Below, piece by piece: positions 1-5,280 of a stretch of 5,280 nucleotides of DNA. The translations under genes were made by a program, and so were the position numbers. The stretch is from Bacillota bacterium (GTDB taxonomy: Bacteria > Bacillota > Clostridia > Christensenellales > CAG-138). The notes below the pieces were generated by a model, which ran no database searches, had not been told where the DNA came from, and was given only the letters and a program-made list of their open reading frames with translations. The stretch's first letter is position 1. Every line of letters begins with the position of its first letter. The stretch is taken from assembly GCA_023399275.1 (NCBI GenBank), contig JAEWQH010000039.1, positions 1 to 5,280 of the forward strand. The letters are read 5' to 3'.

Positions 1-493
1 CGGTCAGATCTACCTCGAGCCGGAGCTGTTTCATTCCGGCGTGCGCCCGGCGGTCAACGTCGGCCTTTCGGTCTCCCGCGTCGGCAGTGCCGCGCAGAAG
101 AAGGCCATGCGAAAGGTGGTCAAGGAGCTGCGCCTGACGCTGGCGCAGTATCGCGAGCTGCAGATCTTCGCGCAGTTCGGCTCCGATATCGACAACGTGA
201 CGAAGGGGATTCTCGACAACGGTGATCGCCTGAGCGAGACGCTCAAGCAAAACCAGCATGAACCGCTGCAGATGAGCGAGCAGGTACTCGTGCTCTATGC
301 GGTCATGAACGGCTACCTCAAAGAGGTGCCCGCACAGCACGTGCGCTCCTTCCAAAAGGGCCTGCTGCAGTATGCGCACCGCAACTACAACGCGCTGCTC
401 GACGAGATCGAGGAGACGGGGGATCTCAGCGATGAGATCACGCAGGAGCTGCGCGCCTGCATCGAAAACTATCATTTGACTTGCAAGGCATAG
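1..493 (+). CDS. atpA: F1Fo ATP synthase subunit alpha, C-terminal part (5' truncated by window edge)
   Basis: This is the non-catalytic alpha subunit of the F1 head, which alternates with beta in the alpha3-beta3 hexamer at the cytoplasmic face of the membrane. The frame is open from base 2, and 163 codons are visible before the TAG at 491-493. The fragment begins with a GQIYLEP/LFHSGVRPAVNVG stretch and then SVSRVG, typical of the end of the alpha nucleotide-binding domain. The Arg at 77-79 is the family's arginine finger, which reaches into the beta catalytic site. After it come LAQYRELQIFAQFGSD and the helical C-terminal domain (LKQ...EQVLVLYAV..GYL), ending in ENYHLTCKA. The GTG at 41 is an internal valine codon, not a start. 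The true start and the Walker A region lie upstream of the window. atpG follows after 36 bases. The family assignment is essentially certain. Confidence 0.97.
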   Translation, partial: GQIYLEPELFHSGVRPAVNVGLSVSRVGSAAQKKAMRKVVKELRLTLAQYRELQIFAQFGSDIDNVTKGILDNGDRLSETLKQNQHEPLQMSEQVLVLYAVMNGYLKEVPAQHVRSFQKGLLQYAHRNYNALLDEIEETGDLSDEITQELRACIENYHLTCKA

Positions 494-510
494 TCCCCGC
501 GCAATGCTTC

Positions 511-520
511 GGAAAGGAGG
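511..520 (+). promoter_or_regulatory. Ribosome binding site of atpG
   Basis: GGAAAGGAGG, nearly complementary to the 16S rRNA 3' end, lies 9 bases before the ATG at 530. It fixes the gamma start and lies in the short alpha-gamma gap. I see no terminator or promoter in that gap, consistent with one transcript. Confidence 0.85.
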
Positions 521-529
521 CTCTGGCAT

Positions 530-1456
530 ATGGCAAACGTAAGCGACATCCGCTTTCATATCAAGAGCGTCAAGCAGACGCGCCAGATCACAAACGCCAT
601 GCACATGGTCTCCGCCGCGCGCATGCGCCGCGCGCTCGACGGCATCACCCAGAACCGCGCGTATTTCTACCGCGCGCTCGATATCATCGTAGACATCCGC
701 AATCACACGGGCGACGTACACCACCCCTACATCGACCACCGCCCGGGCGACAAGGTCGCCTACATCGTCGTCTCCGGCGAGAAGGGCTTGTCCGGCTCCT
801 ATAACCACGCCGTGCTCGCGCTGGCGGACCGGTTGATCGCAAAGCAGAACGTCGTAGAGATCTACACCATCGGCAGCGTGGGAACTTCGCATTTTCTGCG
901 CGGCGGCATCACGCCGGACCGGCACTTTGAGCGCCTTGCGGAGCGGCCGAAGCTCGACCAGGTGCGAAGGCTGATGACCATACTCATTGAGCAGTATGAC
1001 CGCGGCGAAATCGACGAGCTGCGCATCATCTACACGCGCTTTATCAACACCATCACGCGAGAGCCGATCGAGCAGAAGCTTCTGCCTATCGAGCTCAACG
1101 ACTTTAAGCGCGGGCGTGCCGAGAGCCCGGAAGACGAGAAGTACGACAGCTCCTACATCGTCTATGACCCGTCGCCGGAGGAGGTGCTCAACGCACTGAT
1201 TCCGCAGCTGCTCATCGGCTATGTCTACGGCGCCATCGTACATGCCTACGCGAGCGAGAACTGCTCTCGCATGACGGCGATGGAGAGCGCCACGCGCAGC
1301 GCCGACAAGATGATCGAAAAACTGACGCAGCAGTACCATACCGTGCGCCAGCTGTCCATAACCAACGAGCTCGCCGATATCATCGGCGCGGCCAACGCGG
1401 CGAATGCGGCCATGTCCGCTGACGCCGCCCATCATTCGGAGGAACACCACGCATGA
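530..1456 (+). CDS. atpG: F1Fo ATP synthase subunit gamma (rotor shaft), with His-rich C-terminal tail
   Basis: Gamma is the central stalk that turns inside the alpha3-beta3 hexamer and couples proton or sodium flow through Fo to ATP synthesis. The product has 308 residues; bacterial gammas are usually around 285-295. The N-terminal helix carries the family signature (IKSVKQTRQITNAMHMVSAARMRR split over residues 11-34). A Rossmann-like middle region includes VVSGEKGLSGSYN (80-92), where most relatives have GLCGG or GLAGG. The C-terminal helix (ENCSRMTAMESATRSA, 243-258, then RQLSITNELADIIGAA to 288) is typical. After the usual end point comes an extra run of about 18 residues, AAN repeats followed by ADAAHHSEEHHA. 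The start is supported by a strong ribosome binding site. The stop overlaps the atpD start as ATGA. Identity is certain; the role of the tail is unknown. Confidence 0.97.
   Translation: MANVSDIRFHIKSVKQTRQITNAMHMVSAARMRRALDGITQNRAYFYRALDIIVDIRNHTGDVHHPYIDHRPGDKVAYIVVSGEKGLSGSYNHAVLALADRLIAKQNVVEIYTIGSVGTSHFLRGGITPDRHFERLAERPKLDQVRRLMTILIEQYDRGEIDELRIIYTRFINTITREPIEQKLLPIELNDFKRGRAESPEDEKYDSSYIVYDPSPEEVLNALIPQLLIGYVYGAIVHAYASENCSRMTAMESATRSADKMIEKLTQQYHTVRQLSITNELADIIGAANAANAAMSADAAHHSEEHHA
1388..1414 (+). repeat. Three imperfect 9-base tandem repeats near the 3' end of atpG
   Basis: The units are GCGGCCAAC, GCGGCGAAT and GCGGCCATG, in frame, encoding Ala-Ala-Asn, Ala-Ala-Asn and Ala-Ala-Met (gamma residues 287-295). 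They start where gamma proteins normally end. In-frame slippage of a 9-base unit is a plausible origin for the extended tail, but that is inference. Confidence 0.7.
1438..1443 (+). promoter_or_regulatory. Ribosome binding site of atpD, inside the atpG tail
   Basis: GGAGGA lies 9 bases before the atpD ATG at 1453. It is read as Ser-Glu-Glu codons inside the His-rich tail of gamma. Together with the ATGA overlap, this means ribosomes finishing gamma pass directly over the beta initiation site, so translational coupling is likely. Confidence 0.8.
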
Positions 1457-2862
1457 CGGAACAAGAACGCAGCGGAAGCATCATCCGCATCATCGGCCCC
1501 GTGCTGGACGTGCGCTTCAAAGAAGGCAGCGAGCCGCTGCTCAAGACGCTGCTCGTGACCAAGAGCGAGCCGCCTGTGCACGTGGAGGTTGTGCAGCACC
1601 ATGCCCCGGGCATCGTGCGCGCCATTGCACTCGAGCCGACCGAGGGCCTCTCCTGCGGCGTTGAGGTGATCAACACCGGCGCGGGCATCCGCGTGCCCGT
1701 CGGCGAAGCGGTGCTCGGCCGCGTCATAGACTGCCTCGGCCGTCCGATCGACGGGCTCGGCCCCATCGACGCACCCCTGCGGGATGTGCACCAGGCGCCG
1801 CCGTCGTTTATGCTGCAGCGGCCGTCCACCACGCTGTTTGAGACGGGTATCAAGGTCATCGACCTGCTTGCGCCGTATCCCGTGGGCGGCAAGATCGGCC
1901 TGTTTGGCGGCGCTGGCGTCGGAAAGACGGTGCTGATTCTCGAGCTCATCCACAATATCGCAAAAAACCGCGGCGGCTACAGCGTCTTCACCGGCGTTGG
2001 AGAGCGCAGCCGTGAAGGCACCGACCTGATCGCGGATATGCGCGAAAGCGGCGTTATCGAGCGCACGTCCCTCGCCTTCGGGCAGATGAACGAGCCGCCG
2101 GGATCGCGTATGCGCGTGGCGCTGGCGGGACTCTCGATGGCGGAGTACATCCGCGACGAGATGCGCCAGGATGTGCTGCTCTTTATCGACAACATCTTCC
2201 GCTTTGTGCAGGCGGGCAACGAGGTCTCGGCCCTTCTCGGGCGCATGCCCAGCGCGGTGGGCTACCAGCCGACGCTTGCCAACGAGCTCGGCGAGCTGCA
2301 GGAGCGCATCGCGAGCACGCCGCACGGCTCCATTACGTCCGTTCAGGCCATCTACGTGCCGGCGGACGATCTGACCGACCCTGCGCCGGCGACGATCTTC
2401 TCGCATCTGGACGCAACCACCGTGCTCTCGCGTGCGATTGCGGAGATCGGCATCTACCCGGCGGTGGATCCGCTGGCCTCGTCCTCGCGCATCCTCGAGC
2501 CGGCCATCGTCGGCGAGCGGCATTACAGCGTCGCGCGGCGCGTGCAGGAGACGCTGCAGCGCTACCATGAGCTGCAGGACATCATCGCCATCCTCGGTAT
2601 GGATGAGCTTTCGGATGACGACCGGCAGACCGTCTACCGTGCGCGGAGAATTCAGAACTTTCTGTCGCAGCCGATGCATGTCGCGGAGGTGTACAGCGGA
2701 CAGCCCGGCTGCTCCGTGTCTCTGGCGGACACCATCGCGAGCTTTGAAGAGATCGTGGATGGCAAGGCGGATGAGATTCCGGAGTCGCTCTTCCTGCTGG
2801 CGGGCGGCATGTCGGATGTGCACGCGCGATACGAAGCGATGAAGAAGAACGCGGCAAACTGA
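1453..2862 (+). CDS. atpD: F1Fo ATP synthase subunit beta (catalytic)
   Basis: Beta is the catalytic subunit that makes or hydrolyses ATP (EC 7.1.2.2). The 469-residue product has the normal length and domain order. A beta-barrel N-terminus (about 8-80) is followed by the nucleotide-binding domain with Walker A GGAGVGKT (152-159, Lys158/Thr159), GERSREG (183-189, with catalytic Glu184 and Arg185), QMNEPPGSRMRVA (211-223) and Walker B VLLFIDN (241-247, Asp246). VPADDLTDPAPAT (302-314) and the adenine-pocket Tyr335 in GIYPAVDP follow. The helical C-terminal domain carries DELSDDD (384-390) in place of the usual DELSEED, a conservative change. FVQAG and GLSMAEY resemble the cyanobacterial/plastid style of beta rather than the FTQAG seen in many Bacilli. 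Ala342 replaces the usual Asp in DPLDSTS. The start overlaps the atpG stop; atpC follows 16 bases after the TGA. Confidence 0.99.
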   Translation: MTEQERSGSIIRIIGPVLDVRFKEGSEPLLKTLLVTKSEPPVHVEVVQHHAPGIVRAIALEPTEGLSCGVEVINTGAGIRVPVGEAVLGRVIDCLGRPIDGLGPIDAPLRDVHQAPPSFMLQRPSTTLFETGIKVIDLLAPYPVGGKIGLFGGAGVGKTVLILELIHNIAKNRGGYSVFTGVGERSREGTDLIADMRESGVIERTSLAFGQMNEPPGSRMRVALAGLSMAEYIRDEMRQDVLLFIDNIFRFVQAGNEVSALLGRMPSAVGYQPTLANELGELQERIASTPHGSITSVQAIYVPADDLTDPAPATIFSHLDATTVLSRAIAEIGIYPAVDPLASSSRILEPAIVGERHYSVARRVQETLQRYHELQDIIAILGMDELSDDDRQTVYRARRIQNFLSQPMHVAEVYSGQPGCSVSLADTIASFEEIVDGKADEIPESLFLLAGGMSDVHARYEAMKKNAAN

Positions 2863-2878
2863 TTGGAGCGGATCGAGT

Positions 2879-3307
2879 ATGTCAAAACCCTTTAATCTGC
2901 TGGTTGCCACGCCGGAACGCGAGTTCTTCAACGGCGAGGCCGTCTACGTCGGCGTGCAGTCCATCGCCGGTTCCCTTGGCGTGATGGCCGGGCATGTGCC
3001 GATGGTCTCCGCGCTGGACGTCGGCGCGCTGATCATCCAGACGGACGAGCACACGACCCGCACGGCGTTTCACTCCGAGGGGTTCATCGAGGTGCGTCCG
3101 GAGTGCGTGTTTATCCTCTCGCAGGCCTGCGAGTGGCCGGAGGAGATCGACGAAAAGCGCGCGCTCGAGGCAGAGCAGCGGGCCCAGGAGCGCCTGGCGC
3201 AGGAGCGCGGCGTGGATCTCGGCACCATGGGTCACAGCAAGGTGGCGCTCATGCGCGCCATGACGCGGCGGCGGATCAAGTCGCTGTCGTCGACGCAGAT
3301 GAAGTAG
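2879..3307 (+). CDS. atpC: F1Fo ATP synthase subunit epsilon
   Basis: Epsilon sits at the foot of gamma, helps bind the c-ring, and in many bacteria inhibits ATP hydrolysis when its C-terminal helices extend. The 142-residue product has the N-terminal beta-sandwich (about 1-85), with LLVATPEREFFNGEA, GSLGVMAGHVPMV (31-43) and HSEGFIEV (65-72), then a two-helix C-terminal domain. IDEKRA (90-95) matches the I(L)DxxRA ATP-binding motif described for Bacillus epsilon. The second helix has ALMRAMTRRRIKSL, with Arg126 and Arg130 positioned like the ATP-contacting arginines of the Bacillus PS3 protein (from memory of the family). GGAG at 2865-2868 lies 10 bases before the ATG. This is the last gene of the operon; a terminator begins 13 bases after its stop. 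Confidence 0.96.
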   Translation: MSKPFNLLVATPEREFFNGEAVYVGVQSIAGSLGVMAGHVPMVSALDVGALIIQTDEHTTRTAFHSEGFIEVRPECVFILSQACEWPEEIDEKRALEAEQRAQERLAQERGVDLGTMGHSKVALMRAMTRRRIKSLSSTQMK

Positions 3308-3320
3308 CAGGGAAAACCCC

Positions 3321-3352
3321 AAGCGCGCATCGTTCATACGGTGCGCGTTTTT
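3321..3352 (+). terminator. Intrinsic terminator of the atp operon
   Basis: CGCGCATCG (3324-3332) pairs with CGGTGCGCG (3339-3347) over nine base pairs, with one U-G wobble and a 6-base loop. The stem can be extended by G-U and two A-U pairs into the T run at 3348-3352. The position 13 bases after the atpC stop, the GC-rich stem and the T5 tract fit a rho-independent terminator. The opposite strand lacks a clear T run after the stem, so it looks one-directional. Confidence 0.85.
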
Positions 3353-3360
3353 GATTTGCA

Positions 3361-3389
3361 TTGCGCGCGCGGACAGCATTTCATATAAT
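3361..3389 (+). promoter_or_regulatory. Sigma70/sigmaA-type promoter for the two-component system
   Basis: A perfect TATAAT at 3384-3389 stands out in GC-rich surroundings. TTGCGC at 3361-3366 is a weak -35 box (TTG shared with TTGACA) at the ideal 17-base spacing. Transcription would begin near 3396, leaving a leader of about 40 bases. The weak, GC-rich -35 region could mean modest basal activity or help from an activator, but no operator could be identified. Confidence 0.72.
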
Positions 3390-3436
3390 AAAACCAGTCG
3401 GAAAGCGTTTTATGGAAAGCGAGGCGAAGGGGCGGC

Positions 3437-4945
3437 ATGCGAAAATGGCGCATCAACAGGTCGGTCGTAGGCGCGTTTTTTGTCACGCTTGCACTCTGCA
3501 TCGCACTCAGCGCCTATATCGAGTACGGCAGACGCACGCGAGAGGATGATCAGATGCGGTTCATCGCGGGGTCTGTCGGTGCGCAGGCATACGAGGTGCT
3601 CTCCGCCCAGCTGAGCAAGGCGAAGACGCTCGAGGCGTTCGTGGTGCAAAACGAAGGCGGTACGGAGGGCTTTGAGCGCGTGGCGCGGCTGCTGGTGACC
3701 GACAGCTCCGTGCGAAACGTGCTGCTCGCGCCGGGCGGCGTCGTCAGCGAAGTCTACCCGCTCAAAGGGAATGAGGATGTACTGGGGCATGACCTCACGG
3801 GCGCAAAGGCGGGGGATAAAGAGGCGCAAACCGCCATCGAGCGCGGTACGATGATCATGGCAGGGCCGTTTACGCTTGTGCAGGGCGGGCTCGGTATCGC
3901 AGGGCGCCTGCCGGTCTATCTCGACGGGGTGTTTTGGGGCATCGTCTCCGTTACGCTCAACTATCCCGAGGCGCTTGGCGGGCTGACGATGCCGGAGAGC
4001 GTCGCTGCGCAGGGGTTTGCCTGCCGCATCTGGCGCATCAACCCGGATACTGGCATTGAGCAGACCATCGTCAAGAGCGGCGAGGGCATCGCCAGCCGTG
4101 CGTTCGACTACGCGTTTCCGATCTACAACTCGGAGTGGCATGTGACGGTTTCGCCCGTGCAGCCGTGGTACACCAACGACAGCGTGATCTACTCTGCATT
4201 GGTGAGCCTGCTGTTGAGCTTCTCCGTCGCCACCGGCGTGGTCAGCACCGGCACCATTCGCCGCATGGAAAAGGAGGCGGCCGAGGCACGCATCGTTTCG
4301 CTGCAAAAGCAGCTGGAGTACGACCGCACAAACGTGCTGCTGGCGCAGATCAGCTCCCACTTCTTCTATCACACGCTCAACGCCATCCAGGCGCTCATCG
4401 TGCTGGATCCCGACGCTGCCTATCAGATGACGGAGGACTTTTCGCGCTTTTTGCGCTTCAAGGTGGACAGCGTAAGCGCGGAAAACGGGCTGGTGCCGTT
4501 TCGTGAGGAGCTGCGCACCGTGCGCGCTTACGCGCAGATCAATATGATTCAGCTGCAAGGCCGGCTCAGCGTGGAGTACGATGTATTTGACGCGGATTTT
4601 CTCATCCCGGTGCTGACGATCCAGCCCGTGGTGGAGAACGCCATCATCCATGGCATCAAGCCGAAGGTCGGGGGGGGCACGGTGCGTGTCCGCCTGCGCC
4701 GGGAGGGAGCGAATTACGTGGTCTCGGTCAGCGACGACGGCGTTGGCTATGTGCCGGGCAAGGAGGCGGACGCGCACTCGGTCGGCATACAGAACATCCG
4801 CACCCGCATGGAACAATACCCCGGTTGCTCCGTCCGGGTCGAGAGCGAGCCGGGCCGCGGCACCACCGTTTGGCTGACCTATGCCGGCGGTCTCGCCAAG
4901 GAACCTGCGGCCCATGCAGGAGAGTTGAAACAGGAGGCGACATGA
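3437..4945 (+). CDS. Membrane sensor histidine kinase, CHASE-type sensor with LytS/YesM-type kinase core
   Basis: This is the sensor of a two-component system (502 residues) that would autophosphorylate on His and pass phosphate to the adjacent regulator. The basic N-terminus MRKWRINR precedes a membrane segment (about 8-28). Residues 30-248 lie outside. Their middle (about 60-180: VRNVLLAPGGVVSEVYPL, GNEDVLGHDL, AGPFTLVQGG, RLPVYLDGVFWGIVSV) looks like a CHASE domain, an extracellular ligand sensor. A second membrane segment (about 249-270) leads into a probable coiled coil (274-303). The His_kinase-type core has QISSHFFYHTLN (305-315), with predicted phospho-His308 in place of the usual PHFLFNTLN. 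Then come the N box VENAIIHG (Asn401), G1 DDGVG (433-437), G2 SVGIQNI (448-454) and GRGT (473-476). The start at 3437 is preceded by AAGGGG (3427-3432) at a short 4-base distance; no better in-frame start precedes the first membrane segment. The signal sensed is unknown. Confidence 0.93.
   Translation: MRKWRINRSVVGAFFVTLALCIALSAYIEYGRRTREDDQMRFIAGSVGAQAYEVLSAQLSKAKTLEAFVVQNEGGTEGFERVARLLVTDSSVRNVLLAPGGVVSEVYPLKGNEDVLGHDLTGAKAGDKEAQTAIERGTMIMAGPFTLVQGGLGIAGRLPVYLDGVFWGIVSVTLNYPEALGGLTMPESVAAQGFACRIWRINPDTGIEQTIVKSGEGIASRAFDYAFPIYNSEWHVTVSPVQPWYTNDSVIYSALVSLLLSFSVATGVVSTGTIRRMEKEAAEARIVSLQKQLEYDRTNVLLAQISSHFFYHTLNAIQALIVLDPDAAYQMTEDFSRFLRFKVDSVSAENGLVPFREELRTVRAYAQINMIQLQGRLSVEYDVFDADFLIPVLTIQPVVENAIIHGIKPKVGGGTVRVRLRREGANYVVSVSDDGVGYVPGKEADAHSVGIQNIRTRMEQYPGCSVRVESEPGRGTTVWLTYAGGLAKEPAAHAGELKQEAT
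4670..4677 (+). repeat. Run of eight G within the kinase gene
   Basis: Eight consecutive G encode most of Gly-Gly-Gly (residues 412-414), just after the N box of the kinase ATPase domain. The reading frame is intact here. Gain or loss of one G would remove the G1 and G2 ATP-binding motifs. Confidence 0.9.
4932..4937 (+). promoter_or_regulatory. Ribosome binding site of the response regulator
   Basis: A consensus AGGAGG lies 4 bases before the ATG at 4942, within the last codons of the kinase. The spacing is shorter than the usual 6-9 bases, but the motif is perfect, and the ATGA overlap supports translational coupling. Confidence 0.8.
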
Positions 4946-5280
4946 AGACGATACTGGTAGACGATATGGCGCTGGATATGCAACTGCTGGAGCTCAAGTG
5001 CGCGGGCATGCCGGAGATCGAGATCGTCGGGCGGTTCACCGCTCCGCAGGAGGCGATCTCCTACGCAAGCACGCACGAGGTGGAGTTCGCCATGCTGGAT
5101 ATCGACATGCCCGGCCTGACCGGCATCGAGCTGGCCATGCGTCTGCGTGAGATCCGGCGGGATATCATCATCGTCTTCATCACTGCGCACCCGCGCTTTG
5201 CGGTGGAGGCGTTTCAGATCAAGGCGGATTACATGGTATTCAAGCCCTTCGACCGCGATGATATACAGGATGTGCTGGAG
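4942..5280 (+). CDS. Response regulator, receiver (REC) domain, 3' end outside the window
   Basis: This is the partner of the upstream kinase; its ATG overlaps the kinase TGA (ATGA). The frame stays open for 113 codons to the window edge. The receiver fold is clear: MKTILVDD with acidic Asp7/Asp8, phospho-acceptor Asp53 in MLDIDMPGLTGIEL, Thr81 in FITAH, and Lys101 in FKPF. The PRFAVEAF segment (84-91) resembles LytTR-type and SARP/BTAD-linked receivers (TAYxxYAxEAF) more than the NarL or OmpR types. The usual DYLLKP is replaced by DYMVFKP with Tyr shifted by one, so Met98 occupies the position (Lys minus 3) normally held by the Tyr/Phe switch residue. The output domain, and so the regulated genes, cannot be seen; a LytTR DNA-binding domain is the first guess for a LytS-type partner. 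Confidence 0.93.
   Translation, partial: MKTILVDDMALDMQLLELKCAGMPEIEIVGRFTAPQEAISYASTHEVEFAMLDIDMPGLTGIELAMRLREIRRDIIIVFITAHPRFAVEAFQIKADYMVFKPFDRDDIQDVLE

Noticed and set aside
41..43. GTG as a start codon for the first gene
   Set aside because: It is an internal valine in the conserved HSGVRPA segment of alpha; the same frame is open with conserved alpha sequence back to base 2.
481..804. Frame overlapping the start of atpG
   Set aside because: Its Arg/His/Pro-rich product is a frame shadow of gamma, whose own frame matches the family from the first residue.
1432..2931. Minus-strand open frame of about 499 codons opposite atpD
   Set aside because: It mirrors the strongly conserved beta gene, is rich in Arg/His/Asp as expected from reversed GC-rich codons, has no recognisable domain, and disappears beside a near-perfect beta product.
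1..3307. A sodium-translocating N-ATPase type operon
   Set aside because: N-ATPase operons begin with beta and epsilon. Here the order alpha, gamma, beta, epsilon is that of the ordinary F-type operon. Ion specificity cannot be judged without the c subunit.
3356..3361. TTGCAT as the -35 box
   Set aside because: The spacer to TATAAT would be 22 bases, too long; TTGCGC at 3361-3366 gives 17 bases.
3358..3380. Two GCATT copies (3358-3362 and 3376-3380) as a possible operator
   Set aside because: Five bases are too short to support a binding site, and no symmetric or LytTR-like repeat pair was visible.
3361..3549. Short + strand frame beginning upstream of the kinase, and the ATG at 3412
   Set aside because: It is out of frame with the kinase, covers the promoter, lacks a ribosome binding site at its start, and its product has no recognisable features.
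3410..4915. Minus-strand open frame of about 501 codons opposite the histidine kinase
   Set aside because: Same cause: GC-rich third positions suppress stops on the opposite strand. The composition is Arg/His/Ala rich with no family motifs, while the + strand frame has all kinase boxes.

Overview
The window comes from a GC-rich bacterium, probably a member of the Bacillota/Clostridia. That assignment is an inference. It rests on strong AGGAGG-type ribosome binding sites, tightly packed genes, an F1 epsilon subunit with the Bacillus-type ATP-binding motif, and a LytS/YesM-type sensor kinase with its response regulator, a combination common in Clostridia. GC content is high by eye and the third codon positions are mostly G or C. 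No tRNA, rRNA, CRISPR array or insertion sequence was seen.

Positions 1-3307 hold the distal half of an F1Fo ATP synthase operon on the + strand in the classical order alpha (atpA, 5' end outside the window), gamma (atpG), beta (atpD), epsilon (atpC). The genes are separated by 36 bases, an ATGA overlap (-4) and 16 bases. They form the catalytic F1 head: beta carries an intact Walker A motif, catalytic Glu/Arg pair and Walker B Asp; alpha carries the arginine finger; gamma is the rotor shaft; epsilon is the regulatory subunit. The Fo genes and delta presumably lie upstream. Gamma ends in an unusual Ala/Asn and His-rich tail whose codons include the ribosome binding site of beta.

Positions 3308-3436 are intergenic. 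A good intrinsic terminator (about 3321-3352) closes the atp operon. A sigma70/sigmaA-type promoter with a perfect TATAAT (3384-3389) and a weak -35 box 17 bases upstream follows directly.

Positions 3437-5280 hold a separately transcribed two-component system. A membrane histidine kinase with an extracytoplasmic CHASE-type sensor and a LytS-type kinase core overlaps by ATGA a response regulator whose receiver domain runs off the end of the window, so its output domain is unknown. Both partners deviate from their families near the phosphotransfer chemistry: His instead of Asn four residues after the phospho-accepting His in the kinase, and Met at the receiver switch position normally held by Tyr/Phe. 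The kinase gene also contains an 8-G run. The operon boundary signals argue that this system is not simply part of the ATP synthase operon. I see no wholly new system; the most distinctive parts are the CHASE/LytS-type two-component pair and the gamma tail.
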